A DNA stretch of 64,000 bases from DASUPK01 sp963819715 (GCA_963819715.1 CAWFXE010000002.1:806001-870000), one strand, 5' to 3'; numbered from the stretch's first letter, positions 1 through 8,623 are shown. Notes: generated from the letters alone by a model not told the origin. Program-made: numbers and translations.

Positions 1-1
1 G

Positions 2-775
2 CCCGGCGCCGCCCGTGCCGGGGTCGCCGTGATCCCCGCCATGGGGTTCGACTACGTGCCGGGCGACATGATCGCGTCGCTCACCGCCGAGGGGATGGGC
101 GAGCTCGACGAGCTCGACATGTTCTATTGCTGGCGCGACTTCACCCCGAGCCAGGGCACCGCCCGCACGACGCTCGAGATCATCGGCGGCAAGGACCTCG
201 AGTGGCGGAACATGGAATGGGTCGAAGCCAGCGGCGGCGTCGGTCGCGGCAGATACGACTTTCCCGAGCCGTTCGGCCGCCAGCGCATGTTCCGCTACCC
301 ATCCGGCGAGCAGATCACGGTGCCGCGGCATGTGCCCACCCGCAACGTGCGGGCGAGCATGAACGCCGCCTCTTTCTCCAGTGAACGGCTCGCACCCATC
401 TTCGAGGCCACCGTACGCCCGGCCGGCCTGGCGATGCGGACCCCGCTGAAGCGGCTCGCCAACGCGCTGATCTCTCGCCTGCCCGAGGGGCAGACGCCCG
501 ACGAGCGAGAGCGGATGACCTGGGCGATCTGCTGCGAGGCGAAGCGCGGAGAGGTGGAGCGCAAGGGCGTGATCACCGGCCGGGACGTCTATGGGCTGAC
601 TGCCGCGGCGATCGTGCAGGGCGCGATGCTCGCCGCCAGGAAGGGATTCGATGGAAGCGGCGGTCTGTCCCCGTCGCAGGCCTTCGATCCGAAGGACTTC
701 CTGCCGGGGCTCGAGCGCTTCGACGTCCGCTGGCAGATCTTCGAGACCAACGTCCCCGTGGCGGTCGAGGCCTAG
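2..775 (+). CDS. Saccharopine dehydrogenase-like NAD(P)-binding protein, 5' truncated by window edge
   Basis: The frame is open to the left window edge, so the N-terminal Rossmann part is missing; 257 residues are visible. A GTG at 29 is only an internal codon. The first visible residues (AGVAVIPAMGFDYVPGD) match the segment after the nucleotide-binding domain in saccharopine dehydrogenase-like proteins, including the trans-acting enoyl reductases of actinobacteria. The rest is soluble, with no membrane segment. Its substrate cannot be told from this fragment. It is followed 2 bp later by a zinc-ribbon gene on the same strand, so the two are probably co-transcribed. Confidence 0.7.
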   Translation, partial: PGAARAGVAVIPAMGFDYVPGDMIASLTAEGMGELDELDMFYCWRDFTPSQGTARTTLEIIGGKDLEWRNMEWVEASGGVGRGRYDFPEPFGRQRMFRYPSGEQITVPRHVPTRNVRASMNAASFSSERLAPIFEATVRPAGLAMRTPLKRLANALISRLPEGQTPDERERMTWAICCEAKRGEVERKGVITGRDVYGLTAAAIVQGAMLAARKGFDGSGGLSPSQAFDPKDFLPGLERFDVRWQIFETNVPVAVEA

Positions 776-777
776 CC

Positions 778-1464
778 GTGGAAGGGCAGATCGGGCTTCC
801 CGCACGGAAGGGGCGGCGGGTCAGCCTCGAGGAGGGCGCCGCTCCGGGCGCGCCGCGATGCCCCGCCTGCGGCCAGCCGCTCTTCGTCTGGCTCGAAACC
901 GAGGGCTGGGGCCGGAGGGAGGACCAGGTCATCGACCGCTGTGAGAACTGCGGCCTGGTCGCGGTCCGCGGCGCCGTGCCCTCGGCCGACCACGCAGTCG
1001 ACGCCCTGCTCTTCGGCCGGGAGGAGAACGGGGCCGGCGTCTCGATCCACGCGGACAACGCCGCCAGCCTCCAGGCCTGGCTCGGGGCCGAGAACTGGGC
1101 GGCCCTGCGGCCGGGCGGCCACGGAATCAAGCCCACCCCGAAGGCGATCCGGCTGTTGCTGGGGCGGCGTGGCCTCGAGGTGCGGCGTATCCGTCATCTG
1201 ATCAGGCCCGGAATGGCCTCCATGTGGCAGACGCTGCTCAACCTGCTCACCTTCCACCGCGACTTCGCGTCGGAAGCGGTCTCCGGGCGCCTCCGCCCCG
1301 GCACGGGCCGCGGCGCAGCGACTTTCTGGACCGACGTCGCCGTCACCGTGCTGGCCGCCGTGCCGACGGCGATCATCGCGGTGCTCCTGGAGTCGGGTGC
1401 CGTGCTCGCCCGCCGCGGCGGCGCGATCGAGGTGCAGGCGGACCGCCTGCCGGCTACGGACTGA
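778..1464 (+). CDS. Zinc-ribbon protein with methyltransferase-like C-terminus
   Basis: 228 residues from a GTG start 2 bp after the preceding stop. Two Cys pairs (CPAC near residue 27 and CENC near residue 57) would bind zinc. The rest (GGHGIKPTPKAIRLLLGRRG, then a segment ending in a hydrophobic stretch around residues 185-205) resembles the tail of class I SAM methyltransferases, where a Pro-Thr-like turn precedes the last helices. The glycine-rich SAM-binding loop is absent. It may be a methyltransferase remnant or an adaptor; the enzyme activity is not supported. Its 3' end overlaps the convergent hydrolase gene by 11 bp. Confidence 0.55.
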   Translation: MEGQIGLPARKGRRVSLEEGAAPGAPRCPACGQPLFVWLETEGWGRREDQVIDRCENCGLVAVRGAVPSADHAVDALLFGREENGAGVSIHADNAASLQAWLGAENWAALRPGGHGIKPTPKAIRLLLGRRGLEVRRIRHLIRPGMASMWQTLLNLLTFHRDFASEAVSGRLRPGTGRGAATFWTDVAVTVLAAVPTAIIAVLLESGAVLARRGGAIEVQADRLPATD

Positions 1465-2245
1465 CCTCGGCCACGATCGCCGCGACCTCCGCGGGCGCCC
1501 CAATCTGCGGTGGCGCGCCGGGCGAGGCGACCCGCTGGTCTGAGCTGTTCGCCAGGCGGACCGCGAGCGCGGCGGCGGCATCACGCACCAGCGGCGGTGT
1601 CGACTCGGCCGTGATTACCGCCGACGGGCGATCCGCGCTCGCCAGCCTGGGCAGCGGCATCCTCCATCCGGCGGGGATCCCCAGCTCGGCGAGGACGCTC
1701 CGCGGCCGCTGCCGCGCGGCGGTGGCCGTCTCCTCCCCGGTCCGCGCCACCCCCGGCCCGAGCGCCGGCAGCTCGCCCGAGAGGTAGACGTCGATCACGT
1801 TCTCGTGATTGCCGGCCGCGATCTCGATCCGGTGGCGGTCCTGGGAGAGCGCCTCCGTGGCGACCGGGCTCAGCTGGAGCAGGGTGGGCTCGATCAGGAC
1901 CGCTGCGGAGACCAGCTCCGGCCGCCGGAGCAGCAGATCCAGCGCGATGACGGCGCCGAGGCCCGCTCCGCAGACCGTGGAGGGTTCGCCCGTCGTCCCA
2001 TCGATCACGGCCGCCGCGTCCTCGCTCTGCTCCTCGATCGTCGTGCGCCGATAGTCGTCGGGCTCGCTGGAGCCGCCCCATCCGCGGCGGTCGTAGGCGA
2101 TCGCCCGGAACCGGGTCGCCAGCGCGTCGGCGAGCGGCTCCCAGACGGCGCCGCTCGCGGCCGTGTCGTGGATCAGGACGATGGGAGAGCCCTGGCCGCG
2201 CTCGCTCCACGCGATCTCGACGCCGCGGGCCTCGAGCGCGGACAC
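1454..2245 (-). CDS. Alpha/beta-hydrolase fold protein lacking the nucleophile serine
   Basis: 263 residues, GTG start, 4 bp downstream of the SDR stop, so translationally linked to that gene. The fold is clear: the HD oxyanion region (residues 26-27), DRRGWGGS (52-59) and the strand leading to the nucleophile elbow. The elbow reads G93-A94-G95-L96-G97, where active hydrolases have Gly-X-Ser-X-Gly. The C-terminal position where a catalytic His is expected reads SPGAPPQIGAP, without His. So the fold is kept while two triad residues are missing. A binding or scaffold role is possible; it may also be a decaying gene, although the frame is intact. Confidence 0.75.
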   Translation of the reverse strand: MSALEARGVEIAWSERGQGSPIVLIHDTAASGAVWEPLADALATRFRAIAYDRRGWGGSSEPDDYRRTTIEEQSEDAAAVIDGTTGEPSTVCGAGLGAVIALDLLLRRPELVSAAVLIEPTLLQLSPVATEALSQDRHRIEIAAGNHENVIDVYLSGELPALGPGVARTGEETATAARQRPRSVLAELGIPAGWRMPLPRLASADRPSAVITAESTPPLVRDAAAALAVRLANSSDQRVASPGAPPQIGAPAEVAAIVAEVSP

Positions 2246-2249
2246 GGCC

Positions 2250-3053
2250 TCAGACGTTGCGCCAGATCCGGCTGATCAGCGGCAGAGCCAGCGCCCTCGG
2301 GCTGTGCTGGCCCGCGAGTGCGGTGGCTCGATTGAGCGCGCCCGGCACGACCACCCGGCGATCGTTGGCCGCGCCATTGACCGCGTGTTGGGCGATCTCG
2401 TCGGCCGACATCCACACCGCGCTCGGAGTCCGGTCCTCCACTCCGCCGAATCCAGCGACCTCGGTGAACTCGGTCTTGACCGGGCCGGGACAGACGGCAG
2501 TCACCGTGACACCGGAACCGCGCAGCTCGGTGCGGAGCGCCTCGCTGAAGGAGAGGACGAACGCCTTGGTCGCGGCGTAGACCGCTGACCCTGGGAGCGG
2601 CTGGAATGCCGCGGTCGAGGCGATGTTGATCACGCTGCCCCGCCCCCGGTCCACCATCCCGGTCAGGAACCGGCTGGTCAGGTCGACGACGGCCTCGACG
2701 TTGATGTCGATCATCTCGGTCATCCGCTCTCGCGGGCTTCTCGCGAAGTCCGCCTGGTGCCCGAAACCGGCGTTGTTGACCAGCACCTCGACCACGCGGC
2801 CCCGCCCGCGCAGCTCATCGGCCAGGTGGTCGCGCCCCGCCGGGTCCCCAAGATCGGCCATGACCACGTCCACCGCCACGCCGTGTGCGGAGGCCAGCTC
2901 GGTCGCCAGCGTGCGCAGCCGTTCCTCGCGGCGTGCCACCAGCGTGAGCGCGTGCCCGCGAGGGGCCAGCTCCTTCGCGATGGCTGCGCCGATCCCGGAC
3001 GAAGCGCCGGTGACCACCGAGGTGCTGCTGACCGACGGCTCCGGAAGTCCCAT
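2250..3053 (-). CDS. Short-chain dehydrogenase/reductase (SDR)
   Basis: 267 residues. Classical SDR features: TGASSGIG cofactor loop near residue 16, NNAG near residue 93, catalytic Ser in NIASTAAF and YAATK (YxxxK) near residue 160, and PGPVKTEF after it. The 'VARREERL' segment after the second strand suggests NADP(H) preference through Arg residues. It resembles the DltE-like group whose substrates are poorly known. The gene lies between a small hypothetical gene upstream and the degenerate hydrolase gene downstream, all on the minus strand with short gaps, so they form a likely operon. Confidence 0.85.
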   Translation of the reverse strand: MGLPEPSVSSTSVVTGASSGIGAAIAKELAPRGHALTLVARREERLRTLATELASAHGVAVDVVMADLGDPAGRDHLADELRGRGRVVEVLVNNAGFGHQADFARSPRERMTEMIDINVEAVVDLTSRFLTGMVDRGRGSVINIASTAAFQPLPGSAVYAATKAFVLSFSEALRTELRGSGVTVTAVCPGPVKTEFTEVAGFGGVEDRTPSAVWMSADEIAQHAVNGAANDRRVVVPGALNRATALAGQHSPRALALPLISRIWRNV

Positions 3054-3070
3054 TTCTCAGGCCGCGGTCG

Positions 3071-3340
3071 TCAGTCCTGAAGGCCCTCGCGGGCCTCCCT
3101 GACCAGCGTCACTGCCTCGGGGAAGACGATCCGGATCGCGTCTCGGACCTGGACTGCCTGCTCGTCGCTGGAGCCGGTCAGCTCCATCGAGCTGATCGCG
3201 GCGACCGTCATCTCGACCGCCAGCTTGATCGCGTTGTCGGCCCAGGCGACCTTCTGAGCCCCCTGCATCTGCTCCTGGAGCTCCTCCATCCGCCTGCGCA
3301 TCTCCTCGGGATCGCCGAAGAGTCCACCAAAACCTTCCAT
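3071..3340 (-). CDS. Small acidic/amphipathic hypothetical protein
   Basis: 89 residues if started at the ATG at 3340 (begins MEGFGGLFGDPEEM); an in-frame ATG at 3352 would add four residues, and longer starts give an unlikely Arg-rich leader. Residues 10-35 form a Glu/Met/Gln-rich helix reminiscent of the YbaB-type helical start, but the rest does not match that family clearly. The C-terminal half is predicted helical, with no membrane segment. It is the first gene of the minus-strand group leading to the SDR and the hydrolase-like gene. Function unknown. Confidence 0.55.
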   Translation of the reverse strand: MEGFGGLFGDPEEMRRRMEELQEQMQGAQKVAWADNAIKLAVEMTVAAISSMELTGSSDEQAVQVRDAIRIVFPEAVTLVREAREGLQD

Positions 3341-3417
3341 GTCTTCGATCATAGACCGGTCACCCATTCGGCACTCGCGCATGCCCTCGGGGAGAGGCGC
3401 GGCGAGAGCGTGCACCA

Positions 3418-4056
3418 GTGCCCTGCCACCCCCACCGGCATCGAGGCGCCGCCACGGTCGAGTACGTCGCGCTCGCCGGGATGATCGGCATCCTCATCGT
3501 CGCCGCCATTGCCGCACTCGTCGCCTCGCCTTCCACGCGGGGCCAGCGGGAACTGGGCGAGATGCTCGCGAGGCGGATCGCATGCTCGGGCCGTTACCCG
3601 GTGCCCTGCGGGCGGAATCCGCTGGCGCTCGCCTATGGGTTCCCGGTCGGGAAGCTCGTGCGGTACTTGGCTCCAACACCGGCGGTGAAGGGCGGCGAGC
3701 TGCCCGTCGACTTTCGATATTGCCGGCAGCCGAGCTGCGCGGCTCCCGGCTCCGATTCGGGGCTGACCGCGTCCCGTCGCCGGGTCACGGAGTTCGTTTC
3801 AGTTGAGAACGGCCGCCGCGGCGGGGGACAGGTGCGAGTCACCTACTGGCTCTATCGGCCAGGCATCGGTTGGGAGCGGATCGTGCGAACCGCGGGCGAC
3901 CAAGAGATCAAGGCCGCGGCGAAGCTCCGGCTGAACCTGGAGGACGACCCGGCCCTGATCCCGCTCGAGACGCTGCCCGGCAAGGATCACTACTCATTCC
4001 CTGCCAGTGAGGAGCCGCCGTGGCGCTGGAAGATCCCCTCGCGGCCGGCGAGCTAG
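3418..4056 (+). CDS. Pilin-like (class III signal / TadE-type) exported protein
   Basis: 212 residues from GTG. The N-terminus is a short basic stretch, then RGAATVEYVALAGMIGILI followed by an unbroken hydrophobic helix to about residue 36. A small residue followed by T-V-E-Y at the head of the helix is the hallmark of Flp/Tad-type prepilins and TadE-like pseudopilins (glutamate at +5 after cleavage). The rest is an extracytoplasmic domain with four Cys (residues about 56, 64, 102, 107) that could pair. No prepilin peptidase, TadA ATPase or TadB/C lies nearby, so it is an orphan here. Its stop overlaps the convergent membrane-protein gene by 4 bp. Confidence 0.6.
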   Translation: MPCHPHRHRGAATVEYVALAGMIGILIVAAIAALVASPSTRGQRELGEMLARRIACSGRYPVPCGRNPLALAYGFPVGKLVRYLAPTPAVKGGELPVDFRYCRQPSCAAPGSDSGLTASRRRVTEFVSVENGRRGGGQVRVTYWLYRPGIGWERIVRTAGDQEIKAAAKLRLNLEDDPALIPLETLPGKDHYSFPASEEPPWRWKIPSRPAS

Positions 4057-5039
4057 GCCTCCGCGTGCTGCTCGGCCTCCTTGCTCGCGCTGCGGATCAG
4101 GCTGCGCCAGTTCGTGGTCCGGAAGACGAAGATCAGGGCCAGCGCTCCGAGGACGACGGTCCAGGCGGCCACCGCGATCTGCTGGCCGACGGAGTAGGTG
4201 AGGACCGCGATCGGGCCCGGGCCCACGAGCGTCGCGACCAGCAGCGCCTGCTGGGCGCCCGCGCCGCCGGGGGTGAGCGGCAGGAGCGTCGCGACTGTCT
4301 GCACACTCATCACGAGCAGCACGTTCTGGAAGGAACCCCCGATGTGGAAGGCATCGAGAAAGAACCAGTAGGAGGCGAACCGCAGGCCCCAGCCGGCGGC
4401 CTGCCATGAGGCGACGGTCCGCAGGTAGACCATCGGAGTCGCCAGGACGATGGCGCCCTGCTTGACGCGGTCCCAGAAGGCCTCGACGCGCCGGGCGAGC
4501 AGAGCGAAAGCCACGACGGTGGCGATGGCGAGCGCGGTCAAGGTGAAGACGAGGAAATCCGGATGCTGCGCCCAGAAGGCGATGTCGAAGGCCGGCAGAT
4601 CGGGCAGCTCCGGCGGCTTTGGGAGCAGGCCCTGGGTCAGGGCGTAGACGAAGACGAGGATCCCGGCCGAGGTGTCGAAGACCGAGCCGACGAAGAACGA
4701 GGAGACGACCGTCGGATAGGTCGAGCGCCGAATCGAGCGCTTGGCGAGGAAGATCTTCACCGCGTCGCCGATCCGCGCCGGGATGACGCTGTTCATCCCC
4801 GCGCCGATCAGGTACGCGGCCGCGATCCGGGGGTACGGCACCTTCCGGTCCGGGTAGGCCGCACGCAGCGTGTTCTGCCAGGCGCGGCTTCGGGCCAGGA
4901 GGTGGGCAAGGTAGAAGGCGAGAGCGATCGCCATCGACAGCCAGCCGATCCCGGAGAGGCGGTGGAAGAACTCCTGGGCGCCGTGCTGGAAGCTGTCGAA
5001 GCTGGCGCCCAGGTCCACCCCGAGGGGCGCGACCATCAC
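4053..5039 (-). CDS. Lysylphosphatidylglycerol synthase TM-region family membrane protein
   Basis: 328 residues with about eight membrane helices. The segment NSVIPARIGDAVKIFLAKR (about residues 88-106) and the later TLLPLTPGGAGAQQ are the conserved loops of the UPF0104/LPG_synthase_TM family, the flippase-like membrane half of MprF without its synthase domain. Such stand-alone proteins are thought to handle lipids or lipid-linked substrates; the substrate is unknown. The start overlaps the stop of the upstream YihY-like gene by 4 bp, so the two are translationally coupled. Confidence 0.8.
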   Translation of the reverse strand: MMVAPLGVDLGASFDSFQHGAQEFFHRLSGIGWLSMAIALAFYLAHLLARSRAWQNTLRAAYPDRKVPYPRIAAAYLIGAGMNSVIPARIGDAVKIFLAKRSIRRSTYPTVVSSFFVGSVFDTSAGILVFVYALTQGLLPKPPELPDLPAFDIAFWAQHPDFLVFTLTALAIATVVAFALLARRVEAFWDRVKQGAIVLATPMVYLRTVASWQAAGWGLRFASYWFFLDAFHIGGSFQNVLLVMSVQTVATLLPLTPGGAGAQQALLVATLVGPGPIAVLTYSVGQQIAVAAWTVVLGALALIFVFRTTNWRSLIRSASKEAEQHAEA

Positions 5040-5899
5040 CCTTCCTCGGCGGCCCGGTGGCCCTCGGCGTTGAAGAGCGCCCCCACGAGAAACGCCATGT
5101 TGCCGAGCCAGAGCCAGATCAGCAGCGAGATCATCGCGCCGAGAGTGCCATAGGTCTTGTCATAAGACCCGAAGTGGGACACGTAGAGGGTGAACAGGAG
5201 GGAAACGGCGAACCAGAGAAAGGTGCCGACGGCTGCCCCGGGCAGGACGGAGCGCAGCGAGCGGTCCCCCTTGCGGGGCGTCCGCCGCGGGCCTAGCGCG
5301 TAGACGATCGCGAACGCGCTCAGCAGCGCCGCCGCCCCGATCGGCCAGCGCAGGTATCCGACCAGCTCCTTGACGAATCCAGGGAACCCGGCGGCTTCCG
5401 CGATCGAGCCGAAGAGGGGCCCGGCGACGACCACCGAGACGAACGCCACCAGCACCAGCAGAGTCAGGAGGACGGTCAACCCGAGGCGGACGCCGAGGTT
5501 GGGCAGGAAGCTCCGCCCCTTCTTGGCCCGGTTGATCGCCTCCAGAGATCGCATCGCGGCACCCATCGCACCCGAGGCGGAGTAGAGCGAGAGCACGATC
5601 CCGACGATCAGCAGGTATCCGGCATTGCTCCTGTTGGACAGGGCGCCCCGCAGCGCGCTGTCGATCGTGTCGACCGCCGTCCCCGGCGCGGCGTCGCGCA
5701 GCGTGTTGACGATGCTCTGGTAGGTCTCCGGGTAGCTGCCGAGCAGGGAGAGCAGCGCCACGACGACGAGCAGAGCGGGGAAGAGGGAGAGGATCGAGTA
5801 GTAGGTGAGCGCCGCCGCCCGATCGGTGACCTGCACCTCGCCGAAGCGGCTGTAGATCGCCTTTGCCATGGCGATCCAGGCCTCTCTACCAGACGGCAT
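5036..5899 (-). CDS. YihY/virulence factor BrkB family membrane protein
   Basis: 287 residues with six predicted membrane helices. RAAALTYYSILSLFPALLV near residues 27-45 and the C-terminal GAMISLLIWLWLGNMAFLVG are signatures of the YihY/BrkB family (once mislabelled ribonuclease BN). Family members are integral membrane proteins of uncertain transport function. The start lies 14 bp inside the end of the DUF2804 gene, and the 3' end overlaps the LPG-synthase-TM gene by 4 bp, so three or four genes here behave as one transcription unit. Confidence 0.85.
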   Translation of the reverse strand: MPSGREAWIAMAKAIYSRFGEVQVTDRAAALTYYSILSLFPALLVVVALLSLLGSYPETYQSIVNTLRDAAPGTAVDTIDSALRGALSNRSNAGYLLIVGIVLSLYSASGAMGAAMRSLEAINRAKKGRSFLPNLGVRLGLTVLLTLLVLVAFVSVVVAGPLFGSIAEAAGFPGFVKELVGYLRWPIGAAALLSAFAIVYALGPRRTPRKGDRSLRSVLPGAAVGTFLWFAVSLLFTLYVSHFGSYDKTYGTLGAMISLLIWLWLGNMAFLVGALFNAEGHRAAEEG

Positions 5900-6746
5900 C
5901 GTGCGCCTCCATCACGCCGAGCGCCGAGGTGACCGGCAGCCCCATGAGCGTTCCGCTGAAGGTGCCGAGTGGCGCCTCGTAGTCCGAGCGGGCGAACAGG
6001 GGAATCCCTTCGTGATGTGAGCGCTGCGTCTCCGCGCTGAAGTTGAGGCGGGACTCGTCCTCGAAAAGGATCGTGTCGAGTCCCTGGAACTGGACGGGGC
6101 CGGGCTCGGTCGGCTGGCCCGCAACCCAGATCGTCCGCTCGCTGTTGGTGGGGGGATCGTTCATGCCGCCGACCAGGTTCCACGCGAAGGAGCGGCCGTC
6201 GCGCGCGGTCCCGACGCCCGCCGACCATTTCCACGACGTGTAGCGCGGGTGGTAGCCGGCCGAATGGTCGTCGACCCCCAGTCCCTCGAGCCGGCTGGTT
6301 CGCCTGCCGATTCGGACCTCGCCGCTCACCGGCATTCCGGCGGCCTTCCTCGTCCATGTGTATCCGCCCTCGCCGTTCGGGCACATGCACTCGACGGGCG
6401 TGCCCTCACCGAACTCCAGGTCGAACTCGATGCTCCCGGCGCGGACCCGGACCGAGCCGCCGCGCATCTCAACGTCGGGGCGCCTGCCGGGGAACCCCCG
6501 GCGGGTCCGCTCCCAGAGCCGTCTGCGCTCGCGGTCCCAAATGCCCCAGAACGTCATCGACGTCGGCCCGACCGAGGCGGCTGCCGCGAACACCATCAGG
6601 TTGTCGGCGAACGCACCGACCCAGCGCCAGCGCTTGCGGAAGCGCCGGCCGTTCAGCAGCGGCATCGGGGCCGGGGGCACCGGCAGGCTGGGGCGATCAT
6701 CCACCCCTCCGCGCCACGGGAGCCGATCCAGCTCAGGCGAAGACAC
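5886..6746 (-). CDS. DUF2804 family protein
   Basis: 286 residues, GTG start overlapping the 3' end of the dehalogenase gene by 14 bp. YTWTRKAAGMPVSG and VDDHSAGYHPRYTSWKWSAG are conserved stretches of DUF2804, a beta-rich lipocalin-like family of unknown role found mainly in actinobacteria. No signal peptide is seen. Coupling to the dehalogenase suggests a hydrophobic small-molecule-binding role, which is inference only. Confidence 0.75.
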   Translation of the reverse strand: MSSPELDRLPWRGGVDDRPSLPVPPAPMPLLNGRRFRKRWRWVGAFADNLMVFAAAASVGPTSMTFWGIWDRERRRLWERTRRGFPGRRPDVEMRGGSVRVRAGSIEFDLEFGEGTPVECMCPNGEGGYTWTRKAAGMPVSGEVRIGRRTSRLEGLGVDDHSAGYHPRYTSWKWSAGVGTARDGRSFAWNLVGGMNDPPTNSERTIWVAGQPTEPGPVQFQGLDTILFEDESRLNFSAETQRSHHEGIPLFARSDYEAPLGTFSGTLMGLPVTSALGVMEAHDAVW

Positions 6747-7635
6747 GGAGGATCTCCCCCGCTATCTGCTCACCCCGGTCCTCCTGAAGGAAGTGCGCAG
6801 CCCCCTCGATTCTCACCTGCTCGCTCACCGTGGGGATCCAGTCGACGAAACGCTCACCGGATCGCGGATACGGGAAGACGGGGTCGGCGTCGGAGAATGC
6901 GACCAGGGCCGGCTTGTCCCACTTGCCGAGGGCGTCCGCGACCTCTCGCATCTCCTGTGCGCCTGGGGCGTCCTCCTCGATCGGCACGAGGATCGGGAAC
7001 TCCGCCGCGCCGGCCTTCGACTCGACGGTCGGGAAGGGAGCCTCATAGCCGGCGACAACGTCGTCGGGCAGCTCTGTGGTCGTCGCGCCCTGGATCACGA
7101 AGCCGACCGGCATATCCGGGTTCTTCGTCGCAAACTCGCGCCAGGCCATGAATCCCTTGGAGACTCGGCCGGTGAAGATTCCCGTGTTCAGAATTGCGAG
7201 GCCGCCGACCTGGTCCGCGTTCTCGACCGCCCAGCGCAGCCCGATCGGACCGCCCCAGTCCTGAACCACGGCAATCGCGTCGGAGAGGCCGAGCCCGGCG
7301 AGCAGCTTCGTGACCAGGGAGACATGACCGTCGTAGGTGTACCAGCCGCGATCTGTGGGCTTGTCGGACCGGCCGAAGCCGGCGTAGTCGGGGCAGATCA
7401 CCCGGAAGCCGCGGTCGACCAGGGGCTTCAGCATCTTCCGGTAGAGGAAGGCCCAGGTCGGCTCGCCGTGGAAGCAGACGATCGGCCGCCCCTCCCCCTC
7501 GTCGAGGTAATGCAGCCGCAGGCCGTCGATCTCGACATAGTTCGGCTCGAAGTCGTAGCCGGGCAGGCCCTCGAATCGCTCGTCCGGGGTGCGAAAGACG
7601 TCCACGAGAACCGACGCTACACTGCCCGCCTTCAT
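6733..7635 (-). CDS. Haloalkane dehalogenase, subfamily HLD-I type
   Basis: 300 residues from the ATG at 7635, chosen because GGAGAGGTG lies 10 nt upstream; the frame could run to 7671. An alpha/beta hydrolase with haloalkane dehalogenase hallmarks: HGEPTW (residues 56-61, oxyanion hole), PDYAGFGRSDKP, and the nucleophile elbow VQDWGG with Asp126 followed by halide-binding Trp127, the same spacing as DhlA Asp124/Trp125. Near the C-terminus SDADPVFP carries the acid position and GAAHFLQED the catalytic His. It should hydrolyse carbon-halogen bonds to alcohols in the cytoplasm; epoxide hydrolase activity is less likely given the W after the nucleophile. First gene of the run down to 4053. Confidence 0.85.
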   Translation of the reverse strand: MKAGSVASVLVDVFRTPDERFEGLPGYDFEPNYVEIDGLRLHYLDEGEGRPIVCFHGEPTWAFLYRKMLKPLVDRGFRVICPDYAGFGRSDKPTDRGWYTYDGHVSLVTKLLAGLGLSDAIAVVQDWGGPIGLRWAVENADQVGGLAILNTGIFTGRVSKGFMAWREFATKNPDMPVGFVIQGATTTELPDDVVAGYEAPFPTVESKAGAAEFPILVPIEEDAPGAQEMREVADALGKWDKPALVAFSDADPVFPYPRSGERFVDWIPTVSEQVRIEGAAHFLQEDRGEQIAGEILRVFA

Positions 7636-7693
7636 GGCTGCCGTCACCTCTCCGGCCATGCCTCCCCCCACGCACGATCCAGCCGATGAGGCG

Positions 7694-8623
7694 ATGTGCC
7701 TGCGGGCGCGAGAGCGCTACGCCGCCGATCGAAAGCGGGGCGGACGCGTGCCCAGACGCCGCCGCCGCCACGCCGCCCTCCCGAACCTGATCATCATCGG
7801 CGGGCTCAAGTGCGGCACGACCAGCATCCATCACTACCTGGGGCTCCATCCCGAGATCTGGATGTCGAAGCCCAAGGAGCTCAACTTCTTCGTCTCCGAG
7901 CTCAACCTGGACCTCGGCCTCGACTGGTACCGCGGCCGCTTCGACGACCGGTTCCAGGTCCGCGGCGAGTCATCCCCCCACTACACGAACCTCCCCTACT
8001 TCGAGGGCGTCCCCGAGCGGATCCACGAGAACGTCCCCGACGCGAGGCTGCTCTACATGGTGCGCGACCCGATCTCCCGCATCCTCTCTCACTGGGCTCA
8101 CGCCGTCGGCGCCGGCTACGAGACCCGGACCATGGAGGAGGCGCTCGCCCGCGGCGATCAGACCTACGTGACACGGTCGCGCTACTGGATGCAGCTCCAG
8201 CCCTACATCGAGCGCTTCGACCGCTCGCAGATCGAGATCATCACCCAGGAGGAGCTCCAGACCGACCGCGAGGGCACGATGCGCAAGGCATTCGGCTTCG
8301 CGGGTGTCGACCCCGACTTCACCTCCGAGCAGTTCGACCGCGAGTGGGAGAAGTCCTCGGCCAAGGAGACGGACAAGTACCAGTTCATGGAGAAGCTGAT
8401 CAAGCTTCCGGGCTTCCGCTCCTTCGACCGCAACTTCGACCGCCTACCCGAACGGATGCGCTGGATGGTCGAAAAGGTCGTCCACGACCCCGAGGCTCCC
8501 CCGGCCCCCAAGCCGGAGATCCCGGAGTCGATCATGAAGACGCTGCGCCCGCAGTTCACCGACGACGTCGCGGCGCTCCAGGAGTTCGCCGGCCGCGAGT
8601 TCGCCGGCTGGAAGCAGTACTAA
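7694..8623 (+). CDS. PAPS-dependent sulfotransferase
   Basis: 309 residues from ATG 7694; the frame is open from 7589, and GTG 7748 (preceded by GGGGCGG) is another credible start that avoids the basic leader. GGLKCGTTSIHHYL is the 5'-phosphosulfate loop and VRDPISRILSHW the 3'-phosphate-binding motif of Sulfotransfer_1 enzymes. The Arg-rich stretch RRRRRHAALPN just before the first strand may bind membrane or nucleic acid, or simply be leader. The substrate is unknown. Divergent from the dehalogenase, with candidate start codons of the two genes as near as 60 bp. Confidence 0.85.
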   Translation: MCLRARERYAADRKRGGRVPRRRRRHAALPNLIIIGGLKCGTTSIHHYLGLHPEIWMSKPKELNFFVSELNLDLGLDWYRGRFDDRFQVRGESSPHYTNLPYFEGVPERIHENVPDARLLYMVRDPISRILSHWAHAVGAGYETRTMEEALARGDQTYVTRSRYWMQLQPYIERFDRSQIEIITQEELQTDREGTMRKAFGFAGVDPDFTSEQFDREWEKSSAKETDKYQFMEKLIKLPGFRSFDRNFDRLPERMRWMVEKVVHDPEAPPAPKPEIPESIMKTLRPQFTDDVAALQEFAGREFAGWKQY

